Below the pieces are notes generated by a model. That model was not told the origin of the DNA, did not search any database, and saw only the letters and a program-made list of their open reading frames with translations. From Eumeta japonica (lineage: Eukaryota > Arthropoda > Insecta > Lepidoptera > Psychidae), in NCBI GenBank assembly GCA_005406025.1, contig BGZK01001552.1:1-64000 (forward strand): a DNA stretch of 64,000 bases. Reading direction: 5' to 3'. Both the position numbers and the translations under genes were made by a program. Shown here piece by piece: positions 32,660 through 43,840 of the stretch (the stretch's first letter is position 1; every line of letters starts with the position of its first letter).

Positions 32660-33530
32660 TGTTTGTAAAGTAAGATAAAGTGAGAAATCAGGATAGATTG
32701 CAACCAATTTTATTACAAGGCCTTTTAGAAAATATTGCTATTAATGTAATAGGAGTCAATAGAATGTTCATTCACTGTCTTAAATACTACATAATAACAG
32801 CTTTAGAATACGCCTCGAAATATGCTATCGCAAAAACTATTCCGCGGGTCACAGCTGAAGCGATGTCGGATTTTTTAATAAATGAAATATTTTGTAAGTT
32901 TGGTCCCATACAGGAAATAATATCCGACCGAGTGACTCTTTTTCATCCGAGAATCGTGAAGGATACGGTCAGAGTATTCGGGCCAATACTACGATTTGCT
33001 ACTGCCTTCACTCACAAACAAATTGTTTGATAGAAAGGTTTCATTGAACGCTTTGGAAACTATTATCGATACATGTTGATAGTAACCAAAGAGACAAGTG
33101 TATGTTGTTACCGTTGATGCCACTCTTATATAATGTAACTATACAGAGCACGATAGGAATGACCCCATATATATTAATGTAGTGCAGAGAGCCACACATC
33201 CCTTTAGATAATGCTCAATTAAGAAATACAAATAGATCATATAATAACATGGCTCAAAGACAAAAATTTGTAAATAATATAATTAATAAGGCTCTTGGAA
33301 AACAAATTAAATATAAAATTCAGCACGATAGAGGTAATAAATGTTCCAAGTTTCGCGTAGCACACTTAGTAATGGTATATATGCCTAGAAGTTTGTGAGC
33401 GAAACCTTTAAACTAATGCGCTGGTATAGAGACCCATACAGGATTGTAGAAAAATTATCGAGTACTACATATTAAATCGAATTGCTCAATATATTCTGCA
33501 CATTACTTGCGAGATCTTTTAACACGGACT
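32660..33530 (+). mobile_element. Ty3/gypsy-like LTR retrotransposon remnant (integrase region)
   Basis: The open stretch 32680-33030 carries the integrase core pattern (ALEYASKYAIAKTIPR, FLINEIFCKFGPIQEIISDR). The first catalytic aspartate is replaced by glutamate and the glycine after ISDR by valine. Frameshifted downstream pieces at 33365-33470 match the C-terminal 'kl..WydPYrI.ekLS..TY' block. No protease, reverse transcriptase or flanking LTR pair was found. It ends at the left edge of duplication copy 2. Confidence 0.75.
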
Positions 33531-34338
33531 TTTATTGAAGATTGATCTACCATACCAAATTTGGATTAAAGTTATTTTCTCCTCAATTTCTTTCGTTTGA
33601 TGCCCGTGTCTAGAAAATGGTAATAAAAATGTAGGCCACCATCTTGAGGTACCTAACATAGCACCTTCTGAGATACTTTTACTTTTGGTTTCATATGAGA
33701 AGCTGGTCTATTTTTTCCGTTTTTGGTTTTGGTAGGATCGTGAGTACTATGATCATTTTATATAAAAGAAGCTGGTATGCGATGTATCTAAAATTTTCAG
33801 ACAACTGCATCTATTGTGCCTGCTCAGGTTCAAAATCAGACTAGTTCAGAGTCGAAATAAGAATTTAAGTCGAAACAGGGGTCGAGAACATTCCAATTGT
33901 AATAAAGTTGGTTAGTAAAAATTAATATTCCTATATGAGTATTCAACTAGGGATGAAAAGTGGGATTTAAATCTGGTTGGAGATCATGGACAAAGTTGAA
34001 GTTCACGTAATCGGAACTGTAGGTAAGTAAAACTAAATTTTTTATGAGGTAACATTTAATTTTATTACAAGTTAGAAAAAGTAAATTAAGGAACCTACAA
34101 TTCTTATACGATTTTATAGTAAAACATAATATTCATTACCACTTTCAACATTCTTAACTATGCCACATAAAACCACATTACCACATAATATACCACCAAA
34201 AATGTTACATAAATTATACGTTCATTTAAACAGTCCTCTATAAAAAATTGCCGTTACCTTATGATGTACTAACACTCTGGCTTCAACGTTGCGCTTCTGA
34301 TATTTGTTTAGCCAAAAAGTATATTTTTTTAGTGTCCG

Positions 34339-34496
34339 TTAATTCACATTCAGTTGCCTAAAGTTGCCTAATATCCCCAAGTGCTCCTCATTGTGCGGAC
34401 TGGTATCTATTCTTTTCAATTCATCTGTTACAAATCGGTCTGAGGCGATGCAAAATTCCGCCAACGACGGCGACGACAGCTCTTCTACCCATTGTG
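34339..34496 (-). pseudogene. CRAL-TRIO gene 2, exon 6 (open reading frame retained)
   Basis: 158 nt, acceptor CTTTTGCAG, TAA at 34339-34341. It reads QWVEELSSPSLAEF through LGILGNFRQLNVN. It has more replacement changes than exon 5 (I/V, D/E, V/L, L/F, S/L, N/D, D/N), suggesting relaxed constraint. Confidence 0.85.
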
Positions 34497-34525
34497 CTGC
34501 AAAAGAAATGTAGATAAAATACTAT

Positions 34526-34922
34526 CAACTGCGATTTGTTATACGTGGGTTGCATACTGCATGTTAATGCATGTTGTAGGCAAGCGTCTACTATGGATTT
34601 CCGCGAATTAACACCTCACACAATACAATATCCATAGAAAACATACATATATGTAAATTACATAATTTTTAATAGAAATACCGTAATGTACGGCAAAATT
34701 ACGTTCAGTTTTCAATAAACCCAATCGTAACCCTAAATTGAGAATGACGCGTCTTTATTAAAGCACATCCGGTCACTCCATGACATTCCCGCCGCCGTCC
34801 GCCGATGATTCCGAACAATCCGGCTGATTAATTTACGACGATTTCGTCCGTTTCATACCCGAAAATATCGCCATTGACGTCATGTCGGCCGGGAGCCGGG
34901 GGTTTCCCGGAAATTTCCCCTT
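34526..34922. mobile_element. Insertion in intron 5 of gene 2, short non-coding repeat
   Basis: Copy 1 has only an A-rich stretch here (10340-10385). The insert starts with 'gggttgcatactgcatgtta ... tgtaggcaagcgtctactat', shared with 47405-47490, and ends with a CpG-rich part (34790-34915). No coding frame. Confidence 0.6.
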
Positions 34923-35012
34923 AGAAATAGATATTGCTATATTTTGTAATTATATGATAATTGACGAATTAGTGTTCCAAAAATGAACACTAAAGACACA
35001 CATATTGACCAT

Positions 35013-35124
35013 TTCACCAAAATAGACCCCAGAAGAGAGGATGACGAGTGCCTCTAAAACTATAAGACAAACGTCACACATCGAAGACACCGTTATAGAA
35101 GGCGTTGAAATAACTGTCTTACAG
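35013..35124. other. 112-bp identical block (copy 2)
   Basis: The partner of 10468-10579. The candidate donor next to it reads GTGAAA instead of GTGAAG. The plus-strand short frame is kept (ATG at 34984), with one replacement and two silent changes before the identical block. Confidence 0.7.
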
Positions 35125-35256
35125 ATTCACAAACTTATATTTTTTGTAACTTAACTCCTTACAATATTACACAGATAAATGAGAAAAAATTAATTTAAAT
35201 GTTATAAGTTCGTCGTACAAGCAATAGGCGGTCTTTAATTCTGTATTTTCATTGAA

Positions 35257-37319
35257 CATTGATGTTGCTTTCGTGGGCCCGTACGGCATACAAATGGGGG
35301 CGGCGGCAAGCGCCACGATTTTTTCAATTGGAAATAAAAAACAAAATCACTCTAAACAGCGCCCTCAAATGTATTTGTCAAACAAAAGCAAGCAAGGGTA
35401 CCGAAGAGTGGAGGCGAGATAAGTCGAAAACTGCCAAGTGCTAGCGACAACCGCCCAGCGCTCGGTCGACCGGCGCGGCGGCTGCACTGAGTATTCCCGA
35501 ACGCGAACGGACCACAAGGGGAAGCAATTACTAAATTATTCAATCAAACAATTCAATAACAGTTTTTGAATAAGTCTTCGAGTAAATAAAAACATTTACT
35601 CGAAGACTTATTCAGAATGTAATTGAACTACGATACGGTAATTCATAGTAAGACTTAACAGCGGTGTGCTTCAAACTCTCATTTTAAATAAATAACAAAA
35701 TTTAGCGTTACGTGGCCACAAGGAAGATGATACTAGTACTAACAGATTTTACTTTTTAAATTGGTGCATTTGCTGAAAAGTATGATCCTGTTCTCAGAAA
35801 GCAATCAATAAAGTACAGAAATGGACCAAAACATGTCTTTTACTTGTATGTTACCTTTAATTTAAAACGAGTTGATAGAAATTTTAGGAAAAAAGGTTCA
35901 CCAAGTAATTTAACTTGTGTTCAAAAGGTTAAATATTATTTCATGATTTAAGAACTTAGAATTTCTTTTAAACTCTCAAGACGAATCAGGAGGACCGCAT
36001 ATTTTTGGCGAAGAAAATGTAGATGTTGGGTTATCGTACGAGAATGAATTGGGGCGTATAGTGTTTACTTCAGTAGATGGAGTAACTGTTGAAATTCGTG
36101 ATCGATTCCAACAGCTGCATAATCTAGCGCACAAATATGACTTTTTAATGCCTGAAATAATGTTAGGCTCGGAAGAACTTAATATAAATCAAGCTCCTCA
36201 AGACATAAATACAGAAGAGTTTCAACATAAGCGCAGTTATCTACGAGCGTTCGTAGCTACAACAGACTCAGACTGTAAAAAGAATTTATTAAGTTCGCCT
36301 CTCTAGGCTTATTAAAGTACATATTTAAGATCAAAGTTGAAGATGGTTTCTCAAACATTGTCATAATGTTGAGAATTTGTTTTACAACTACCATTAGTAA
36401 TAGCAGTTGCGAGATAAGTTTCTCTAAACCAAAGTTAATAAAAAATTATTAGAGATCGACTACGTCCACGTTGGGAGAGACTGTGAAAATTTAGATATTC
36501 CAGCAATCGAACATAATATACAGGTTGATATTGACGATGACGAGACTTTGCTTTGAAAAAAACACAAAAAATATATTTTGATCTAATTTTTAAACTAATA
36601 GTGATAGAAATAATTAATAATAGGCATCCTATAACATAAATATTTTATTCCATTTAAGTTGGGCTCAAAATCTGTCGATTAAGAGAATCGTTAATAACCG
36701 TTAAAGTGGCGGTAATTAACAATCTTTCCCGAATGTATCAAATGCAAAAAATGAAAACTGATTCCAAAAATACTACAGGTAATTTACCTGTCAAGTCGTT
36801 TTATATTTTTTAAACGTGATCTTATTTCGGAGTAAAATAAATAAAATGGTAGGTGGCGCTAATTGGCTCTTGTTTTCCCTCTAAATATAAATTGTTATTT
36901 ATTTTATATTTAACAATTTAGCTATCTACTCTAGTAACACTTTTTTGTACATATATGTAAACGTTGTTAAGTGATGAGCACTGTGTATAGTTTAAGATCC
37001 TATTGCACACTCAATTGGCAAATAAATACTTAAATACTTGGTTTTATTATTTATTGTTGTGTGTACCTAGTGTTAAGTTATGTTATGTTAAGTATAGTTA
37101 CGTCTTGTAAACATTTTCACATTGTAAAAACTAAAGTTCTTGTGATTTTCTTGCACCATTTCTTCTCATAGATATATATTCCTTCGTAAGTAGTGGTAAT
37201 TTATCTTGACTTTCAACAATTTGTACGATGTATATCAGTTCCGTTGAATAAAATATTGAACTTTAACCTAAAATAATCAAATACGGGGGAGCGGCTAAAA
37301 CCCACGCTACGGCAATGAG
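35257..37319 (+). mobile_element. Decayed hAT transposon (ZMYM1-like transposase)
   Basis: Inserted in intron 5 of gene 2; copy 1 keeps the empty site (10705-10712). Fragments in order are RGHKEDD (35711) and EKYDPVL (35776), VTVEIRDRFQQLHNLAHKYD (36076-36135), and the C-terminal dimerisation motif SFSKPKLIKNY near 36418, all matching ZMYM1-type hAT proteins. Imperfect flanking 8-mers tcattgaa (35249) and tcagtgag (37320) fit an 8-bp target duplication. Stops and frameshifts make it inactive. Most of the middle is deleted. Confidence 0.8.
35567..35614. repeat. Perfect 21-bp stem hairpin inside the hAT element
   Basis: Arms 35567-35587 and 35594-35614 (tgaataagtcttcgagtaaa plus one base) are exactly complementary with loop aaaaac. 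It sits in the 5' non-coding part of the element. Confidence 0.85.
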
Positions 37320-38141
37320 TCAGTGAGTGTTATTTATAATTGCTTTTATATAATTTATAAATGCTCTTGGTGAAGACAAAGTTAAGTTGTGAATACATAC
37401 TTTTCAAAACTCAATTTCCTTTTCACAGTCCTCTTATCTTGCAGCACAAACTTTGTTTATATAAGATTTATTTAATTTTGGGCCTCTTACTGATAAACGA
37501 AAACAGTGAAAATATTTAGATATATTTAAATGGCAGTTAAAGATAGACATAGAATGTACATCAGTAAGAGAAAACAAACAAATGACATTTTGTTATAAAA
37601 AAAAAATATTGACTCAATTTGAAATGCTGATAAATAGAAATTATGCTTATTTTACCGTACACCCGAAATGTTATTCAGTAACATATTAAATATTTTTTTT
37701 AATAATTCCATTAAAGTGCCACATCCGTTTTGTTAAAAGCGTGTTTTAACAAAATTGTTATTTCCTTATACAATATATACAGCATTCCATTTATAGTGTC
37801 CCCGAGGAAAAAAGTATTAGGCCAAGGTTCTAGCTGTGTGTTAAAAATTTCACATAGCCAACGATTTTGTAAACTTTTCAAATCGCAAGTCGCATTATCT
37901 TTTTTTGCTTAGTCGTTGACGAGTGGTATCGTTAATAAATAACTACATCTTACTTAATGAATAATACTTAAGCACATACTAGCGCTCATTACTTACGGAT
38001 TAAGAGTCTACTATCACTAAGTTGCCGCTGCACTTACGTAAACTTTTTTGTATTATAAAAAATGGTATGAACTAAGCATGTATATTAATTTTGAGTGAGA
38101 GCTATTTTTATGAGTTTGTTTTTACATTGGTTACTACAACT

Positions 38142-38184
38142 AATATTTTATGTTAATCATCAGTAATGATTAACATAAAATATT
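38142..38184. repeat. Perfect 19-bp stem hairpin, specific to copy 2
   Basis: Arms 38142-38160 and 38166-38184 with loop cagta. Copy 1 has only the right half ('gattactgatgattaagata' near 11473), so the left half was added as an inverted copy after duplication. Confidence 0.8.
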
Positions 38185-38199
38185 TTAAATGAAGGTTGG

Positions 38200-38841
38200 T
38201 GTTACGGACAGCCGCGCAATTAATGTAAATTTAAAAATTGTATTGTGTCTTATACGGGCTTAAAAGTGTTTTATATTTGTGTGTGTTCTATGTATTTTAT
38301 TAAAGAGTTTTTCTGTATAGTTTTTTAATTACCCGGGTAGGGACTAGTTTTTAAGGAAAATATTTGTTTGTTTTTTATTAGAATTTTGTATTGATTAATT
38401 GAATATTTGAAATGTAATGTGCGTGTGAGTTGCATACGAAATCGTGCTTTGGTGGGGAGGACCAATGATAGGCCTTAAAAGGCGGCCGTCATTACGGCAC
38501 GGCCGCTAATCGGTGTCTCGGGCGCTAGTGGCGCCAATGCATATGCAAATTAAGTGCATGGCCACGCCTCCCCAATTAAAATGTATGCAACTCACATGTG
38601 CAACGGATGCACCACCTATAAAATGCAGTGGGAGTGGTGCATCCGACACAGTTGCTAGCCAACCGTCACCTTGTAAAGCTCGGCTTAATAAAGAAGTCTG
38701 AAAGAAAGAAAACGCTGTCCATCATTGATCGCCGCCACACTGCAAGAAATCCGCCGACCATACAGAAAGAAGCGTGCGCATCGTGAAGAGAGGCAATCCG
38801 GGGTGCGGGCTTACGCGGCGATAGCTGAAATCGCCGTTACA
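38200..38841 (+). mobile_element. Solo LTR with 5-bp target duplication
   Basis: 642 bp running from TGTTACGG to CCGTTACA, flanked by gttgg on both sides (38195-38199 and 38842-38846). Copy 1 has the unoccupied site near 11509. It contains a TATA box TATAAAA (38617-38623) placed in the loop of a 12-bp inverted repeat (38604-38615 and 38634-38645), and AATAAA at 38687-38692, which gives the plus orientation. No internal retroelement sequence remains, so the LTR is the product of recombination. The TG...CA ends and 5-bp duplication fit BEL/Pao or gypsy. The open frame at 38513-38701 is part of the LTR. Confidence 0.92.
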
Positions 38842-39684
38842 GTTGGGAATAAAATTGCAAAAAACTTTTATACCTTAATACATCAAATTATTTTATAATA
38901 ATAATTCCACGTATTGACCGACAACACGAATTTTAGTTGTTATCATACTTTTTATGATACATCTATCAATACAATCTAACGTGACGTCTATCAAGCGTTA
39001 AATTAAATAGATCTTTTTTTAAATTACAAATAATATTTTCAGTTGAAATATCAACCGTGATGTAGACCTAATGTAGGCGAGAACACTGTTTATATAAGTG
39101 TTACAAAAAATTTAAAAGAATTTAAAAATCCAGATAGTCAAAACTTTTTTAAATTATCTTCAATAAAAAGCTTCATAAATCCCGAAATTATTAGAATTTA
39201 TATCTTGGCTGTAGTGATAATGAAACTTTGGATCAAAACATTCAATAGATGAAACGTTTAGGTATATAATTAAATTTATAGGTATGGCACCCTTGTGGCG
39301 CAAATACTAATGGCGCCTATCTAGGTGTTTTTTTAATTCTTTGCAATAGTCTTTTAAGATTAGAGTTCAAACTGGTACATATTTTTTTATAATTCGTATA
39401 CGTTCTTTACAAACTTATTATGAACAATCTTCTAAAGAATCTATAGGATAGGTTTGAAATAAAATATTATGGGATGAAACGAAATACATACATATAAAAA
39501 ACTATGTAATATGTAATACGACTAAATTTATATTATAAATAAAATTAAAATAAAAGATTTTTATTGATTGGAGTGCATTTAAAATTCTGTTAGTTTGTCC
39601 CGTCATCACTATAGCGTATGAAAGTAAACTCGACGAATAAAATAAAAAACAACGAATTTCTCTTAGTACAGCATTAATATAGCA

Positions 39685-39990
39685 TACATAGAGCCATGCT
39701 GGGGCCGAATCGACTGTAACACACGATTGGGTCGGCCCGACTGTGAGGTATTCCACCTCACAGAATGCAAACGTGAAGTAGCAGCCTAGGCTATTGTGTT
39801 TCACTCCCCTCTTCGTCGGATATCCTACTCCTTCTCGAAAGTTCCAATGGCCCACTCCCCTTTCCATCAGATATCTTACCCCTTTCTAAAACGCCTATAA
39901 CGCAGTAGTTGATGCCTCTTGAGCTGCGAATGTCCATGGGTGACAGTGTTCACTTACTCTGGTAGCTCGCATGCTCGTTTGTCCCTTAAA
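39685..39990. repeat. Lepidoptera-type repeat in intron 5, copy 2
   Basis: Counterpart of 13070-13370. In copy 2 the minus strand happens to be open across this block and beyond (39502-39867), but copy 1 has a TAA in the same frame and the sequence is repeat-derived, so it is not called as a gene. Confidence 0.6.
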
Positions 39991-40082
39991 GCGCTACGTA
40001 AAAAACAACCTATATTGTTTACTTCAATTTCTTCTTAATCACACAATTACAGCATTGAAGTTATTAAACTGCTCTAACGTAC

Positions 40083-40296
40083 CGTGTAATTCAGCCAAGG
40101 GCCGCTCCTCGCCGCCGTAGTCGCTAGGAAGCACCTCCCTAGAGACGTGTTTGTGGAAGTCCTCGTATGAGCTGTGGAGGTGGATTCTCTCTGCCAACTT
40201 TCGTGATAGGACTGTTTTGAAAAGGAACACCACTTTGTCAACAAAAGACGGCGCGTTTATAAGATGGATACCTTTAATTTTTAATCCATACACGTT
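40083..40296 (-). pseudogene. CRAL-TRIO gene 2, exon 5 (open reading frame retained)
   Basis: 214 nt with an intact acceptor and a GTACGT donor. It reads NVYGLKIKGIHLINAP through LPSDYGGEERPLAELH without a stop. At the position of the copy 1 nonsense codon it has GAG. Replacement changes relative to copy 1 are only Q to R and V to L, besides the stop. Confidence 0.85.
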
Positions 40297-40869
40297 CTGA
40301 AAACAAAATTAATTTATGAAGAAGAGGCTATGGTTGATATCGCATAAGTCGGCGTTGATTCTTCGCCTAGAAATATTCTTGTTTAACAAATAATCTGTAC
40401 TACTATATGAATCTGTAACGTCTGTCCATATCAACAATTTTTTTTAACATATCTTGTGATAAGTATTAATTTTATGACTCACCCCAATTCACTATTTAAA
40501 AATACTTATGTATCACCGATTTTTAATCTTACGTCTGTCTGTCTGTATGTTTTTTTAATTATATAAGTTAAGAACGATTTGATCTATCTTGGTACACAGT
40601 AAGAAAATGTAATTTCGCAAATGATATGCAAATTATGATTTTGTTTAAGGTCTACTTGTTTTTTTTCGGGATAATATATGAAACGGCTGAACTTTAAATT
40701 TAACTAAAAAAAAGGAGATACTTTCTACCTATCGGTCTTTGCTAACATATGAAACTGTACATACGATATGTTGGTAGGAATAGACTAACGTCAATGACAG
40801 TGTATTTCATTAATTTTCTTTGCGTGCCTAAGCCATTGATCCGATCATTTCATCAAGGCTTCATACATA

Positions 40870-41460
40870 CTTGTGTTAAACGGGCTTAGATATTTTGCAC
40901 GGATTAGTTCATAAAGTAAGCGCTCGAAGCAAAAAATAGCGTAGCAATGATATCGACGACTCTTAACAAGGCCTTCAACTCTGTATCAACAACAGAAGTA
41001 TTTTCAAGAAGCTGAAAAATAGTCATATAAACAATCGTTTATTTAGAATGATAGAATACTATTTGATAGAAAAACTGATAGTAAAACGTAGGAAAATTTC
41101 GCCTTACGATAGGCGAGACTAAACTGGACTCTTACGGTGTCCCTCAAGGTTTCATACTCGGACCAGGAAACTTTTATTCGTACTTTTATGATTTCTGAAA
41201 TCGAAAAAGATAAAATATGATGATCGAAGCTCTTCCAGCACACGGTCGTTTAGTATATACTAAATGGAACGACTGATCTATACACGGCTACGAGACGAGC
41301 TGAATGGGCCACAGAAACAATCGTTGACTACTATTATAATTGTTAGATCCTTAAACGTAATGTACAAAAAAGGAAAGTATCATATTCTCCTACAAGAAAT
41401 GGCACACCTAACAGGAAGGGATACACACCGACGATAACGATTCAAGATCAGAACCTGTTC
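40870..41460 (+). mobile_element. LINE reverse-transcriptase remnant replacing exons 2-4 of gene 2
   Basis: The reverse-transcriptase signature YGVPQGFILGPGNF is readable at 41133-41174, with LNKAFNSVS near 40955 matching the upstream 'ldmSrAFDsVs' block and a worn downstream region. It is Jockey/CR1-like in pattern. It lies exactly where collinearity with copy 1 (14385-21405) is interrupted. Confidence 0.7.
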
Positions 41461-42566
41461 TATCAAAAATAATTAAAATATTTATTTTTAGAGTAATCCT
41501 AATAAAACAATGACCACAGCGAAAAAGTTTTAAAAGAAGACATAAAAAGTCACCGTAACATTAAGTTCAATCATCGGCCAATACGCAAAGACCGACTTCT
41601 AGGTTAAATTAAACATTATCCAGGCACAAGTTTACTATCCGCATTGAATTATAGAATGGTTAAACTACTTTCAAGGTTTAGTTGTTCTAATCTAACTAAG
41701 GTAAATAGGAAAAGAAAAAAGAAAGAAAATGGAACTCGAAAAAATGCGGGCAGTGTCCCACACAACACAAAGACCGAAGCCGTATATAATATGCTGGACG
41801 GTGACTTCTGGCAATTCATACGCACGATATTCCACTAAGATATTTTAAGAAGACTCCGAGACCTCAGCATCAAAGATCTAGACATCTCATGAAAGGTAAT
41901 ACGCAACTTGGCCACGGTCAGTTTAGTCCGTTGTTTACTAATACTGAAATTAGGAAACAAAACATATTGTTAATAAAGGCACCATCAACTCGGTATACGA
42001 GCAACGACTCCACGTCTTCATAGATTAGTTTGTTTAGTTCAGTTGTATAATAAGGCCACATGACCAATGGTTTATTATTATTGTACATAAGATATGATTA
42101 ACAAATTCAGAAACCATGTCAATTCCTCATTAAGGATAAACTAGCTGACGCAAATCGCCACAGAGGCAATAGTGTACTTGTATATAGATATTACATAGAA
42201 AAATAAATATTTTTCTTTTCTATTCTTTTCTTCTGCGTGTCATTCCGAAGTCTCAAAGTATCAAATTGTGATATCTTGATATTTGTAATATTTAATTTAC
42301 AAATAACGCTGTTCTGAGTTGACAACTATTTCATATCTATCAAATAGCTTGATCCATCTATTAGACAGGACATAATTTGTCATAGAAATGAGAAAGCGAA
42401 TCTTCTCCGAGATCTTTTTGGAAGGAAGTTACATAACGCGGTTTGCGGTATGACTTAACTGATAGAAATTGTAACATAACGAAAAAGCTATTAAGCCTCT
42501 CCCTCTAACTCTCTCTCTTTCTCTTGTGATATATTATTTAGAGCTTTTTTTTGTAATTCATAATTC

Positions 42567-42590
42567 ACTATTATATATATATATATATAT
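42567..42590. repeat. (TA)n microsatellite
   Basis: An uninterrupted TA run of about 12 units, with a neighbouring CT-rich stretch at 42498-42527. Confidence 0.85.
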
Positions 42591-43378
42591 TATTAAAATT
42601 TTAACGGAATGTTTTTCTCACAATATTAAATAAAAATCTTTGATTTTTTTCTTACTTTTTACGGAAAAAAAACTTCATTCTGAACAGGGGTCCACCAACA
42701 CACATTCAGTTTTTTTTTTGGAAGAAAAAAAGGCTGAGGTATCGACTTCGTTTACGCTGAACGGCGATCTTGCAGAACTTTGTTATTTCCCTTCAAAACT
42801 CCACGTTTAAATGGACATCGGATGTAAAATTGCTTTATGACAAGCAAAAGCATTGAGAGTTGGGAATCGGTAGTTAATTATGTGAATAAGCTTTTGACAC
42901 GCTACCTTCTAAACTTATAATGTATGTATAAGGTAGGAAACAGTGATAAATGTTTACATATACAATTACAGTGTATATATATATTGAAAAGGTATGTGAA
43001 ACTATCGCGGAATTTTATTTATCTTTATATCGGGCTATCGATGCTTACGCGTCGAACTGAGATAAATATCAGAAGGTATTGGCGTCTACGGGAGAAATTA
43101 GGACTATACACTATTATAATTTGTAGGAGCATAATCTAAAAAAAATCATTTAAGGTGTCTATGAATTACATTCTTTCATAAGCAGTAAAATTATATTTTT
43201 ATTAGCTCAGTTTTCTACTTTATTATTTTTTATGAATTAAGCTAATTCTACTAGCAACCAAAGGTAATTTTAATAAACTTAATTAACATTTTATACGAAA
43301 ATGTAATAACTTTATATTAATTACTTCCATGTATTAATAACTTTACTACTTTATCAGAATAAATGTCCATTTGCATAC

Positions 43379-43544
43379 TTATGTTTGTTTCAACAAAGTG
43401 ATGTTGTTTGGAGCACCACTCACCGAGCGCCGTCACCCCGTCTCACAGTCTTTCTTCATCGTCCATCTAGTGTATACGGCGAATTTCTTTTTTGTTTACG
43501 TCTTTTATTACGATCAAATCTTGATTCATAGGTAGCAAATTTAT
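43379..43544 (-). pseudogene. CRAL-TRIO gene 2, exon 1 remnant
   Basis: 166 nt, the same length as exon 1 of copy 1. The initiator ATG is ATA (43544-43542). A glutamate codon became TAG (43469-43467) and an arginine CGA became TGA (43445-43443), the latter a CpG transition. The flanking KEIRRIH and MDDEERL remain readable, and the donor drifted from GTAAGT to GTATGC. Confidence 0.85.
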
Positions 43545-43840
43545 ATTAATTTCTTAATATTTGATATGCCTGTAATAATAAAACGGATGACATTAGTATA
43601 AGTTATTACGGTAATTTTTAGAACTCGTAATTTTTAGGGCACACGTAGTAGATTTTTATTAAATACTCTATTTCTATAATCGAAAGAATTATGCGAAAAA
43701 GATTTATAATAATAGATTATGAATACCTATTTGAAATTTCGAGTTTACTGGCTCTAACTGCACTCGAAGTTTTCACAAAGCTGAAATAATTTCTAAATCA
43801 ATTCAATGCATTGATTTGCAATTTGTTAAAATACACTATT

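Larger units (their letters stand above)
34339..43544 (-). pseudogene. CRAL-TRIO gene copy 2, pseudogene (exons 1, 5 and 6 only)
   Basis: The duplicate of the 10-26 kb gene. Exon 1 is at 43379-43544, exon 5 at 40083-40296 and exon 6 at 34339-34496, with the same exon lengths and splice phases as copy 1. Exons 2-4 are missing: collinearity with copy 1 stops near 40855 (14385 in copy 1) and resumes near 41470 (21405 in copy 1), with LINE debris between. The start codon is ATA, and exon 1 has TAG at 43467-43469 and TGA at 43443-43445. Exons 5 and 6 remain open with intact splice sites. The gene cannot make the complete protein. A truncated product from a new promoter is conceivable but unsupported. 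Confidence 0.85.

Noticed and set aside
32092..33530. A complete gypsy element with its 5' LTR at 32092
   Set aside because: Integrase lies only 260 bp downstream of the LTR-like block, with no gag, protease or reverse transcriptase between, and no matching 3' LTR; more likely two separate remnants.
38513..38701. Plus frame of 62 codons
   Set aside because: It is inside the solo LTR and spans its TATA box and polyadenylation signal.
39502..39867. Minus-strand frame of 121 codons, one of the longest in the window
   Set aside because: It crosses a repeat-derived block, has a stop in copy 1, and shows no domain; its openness in copy 2 is chance.
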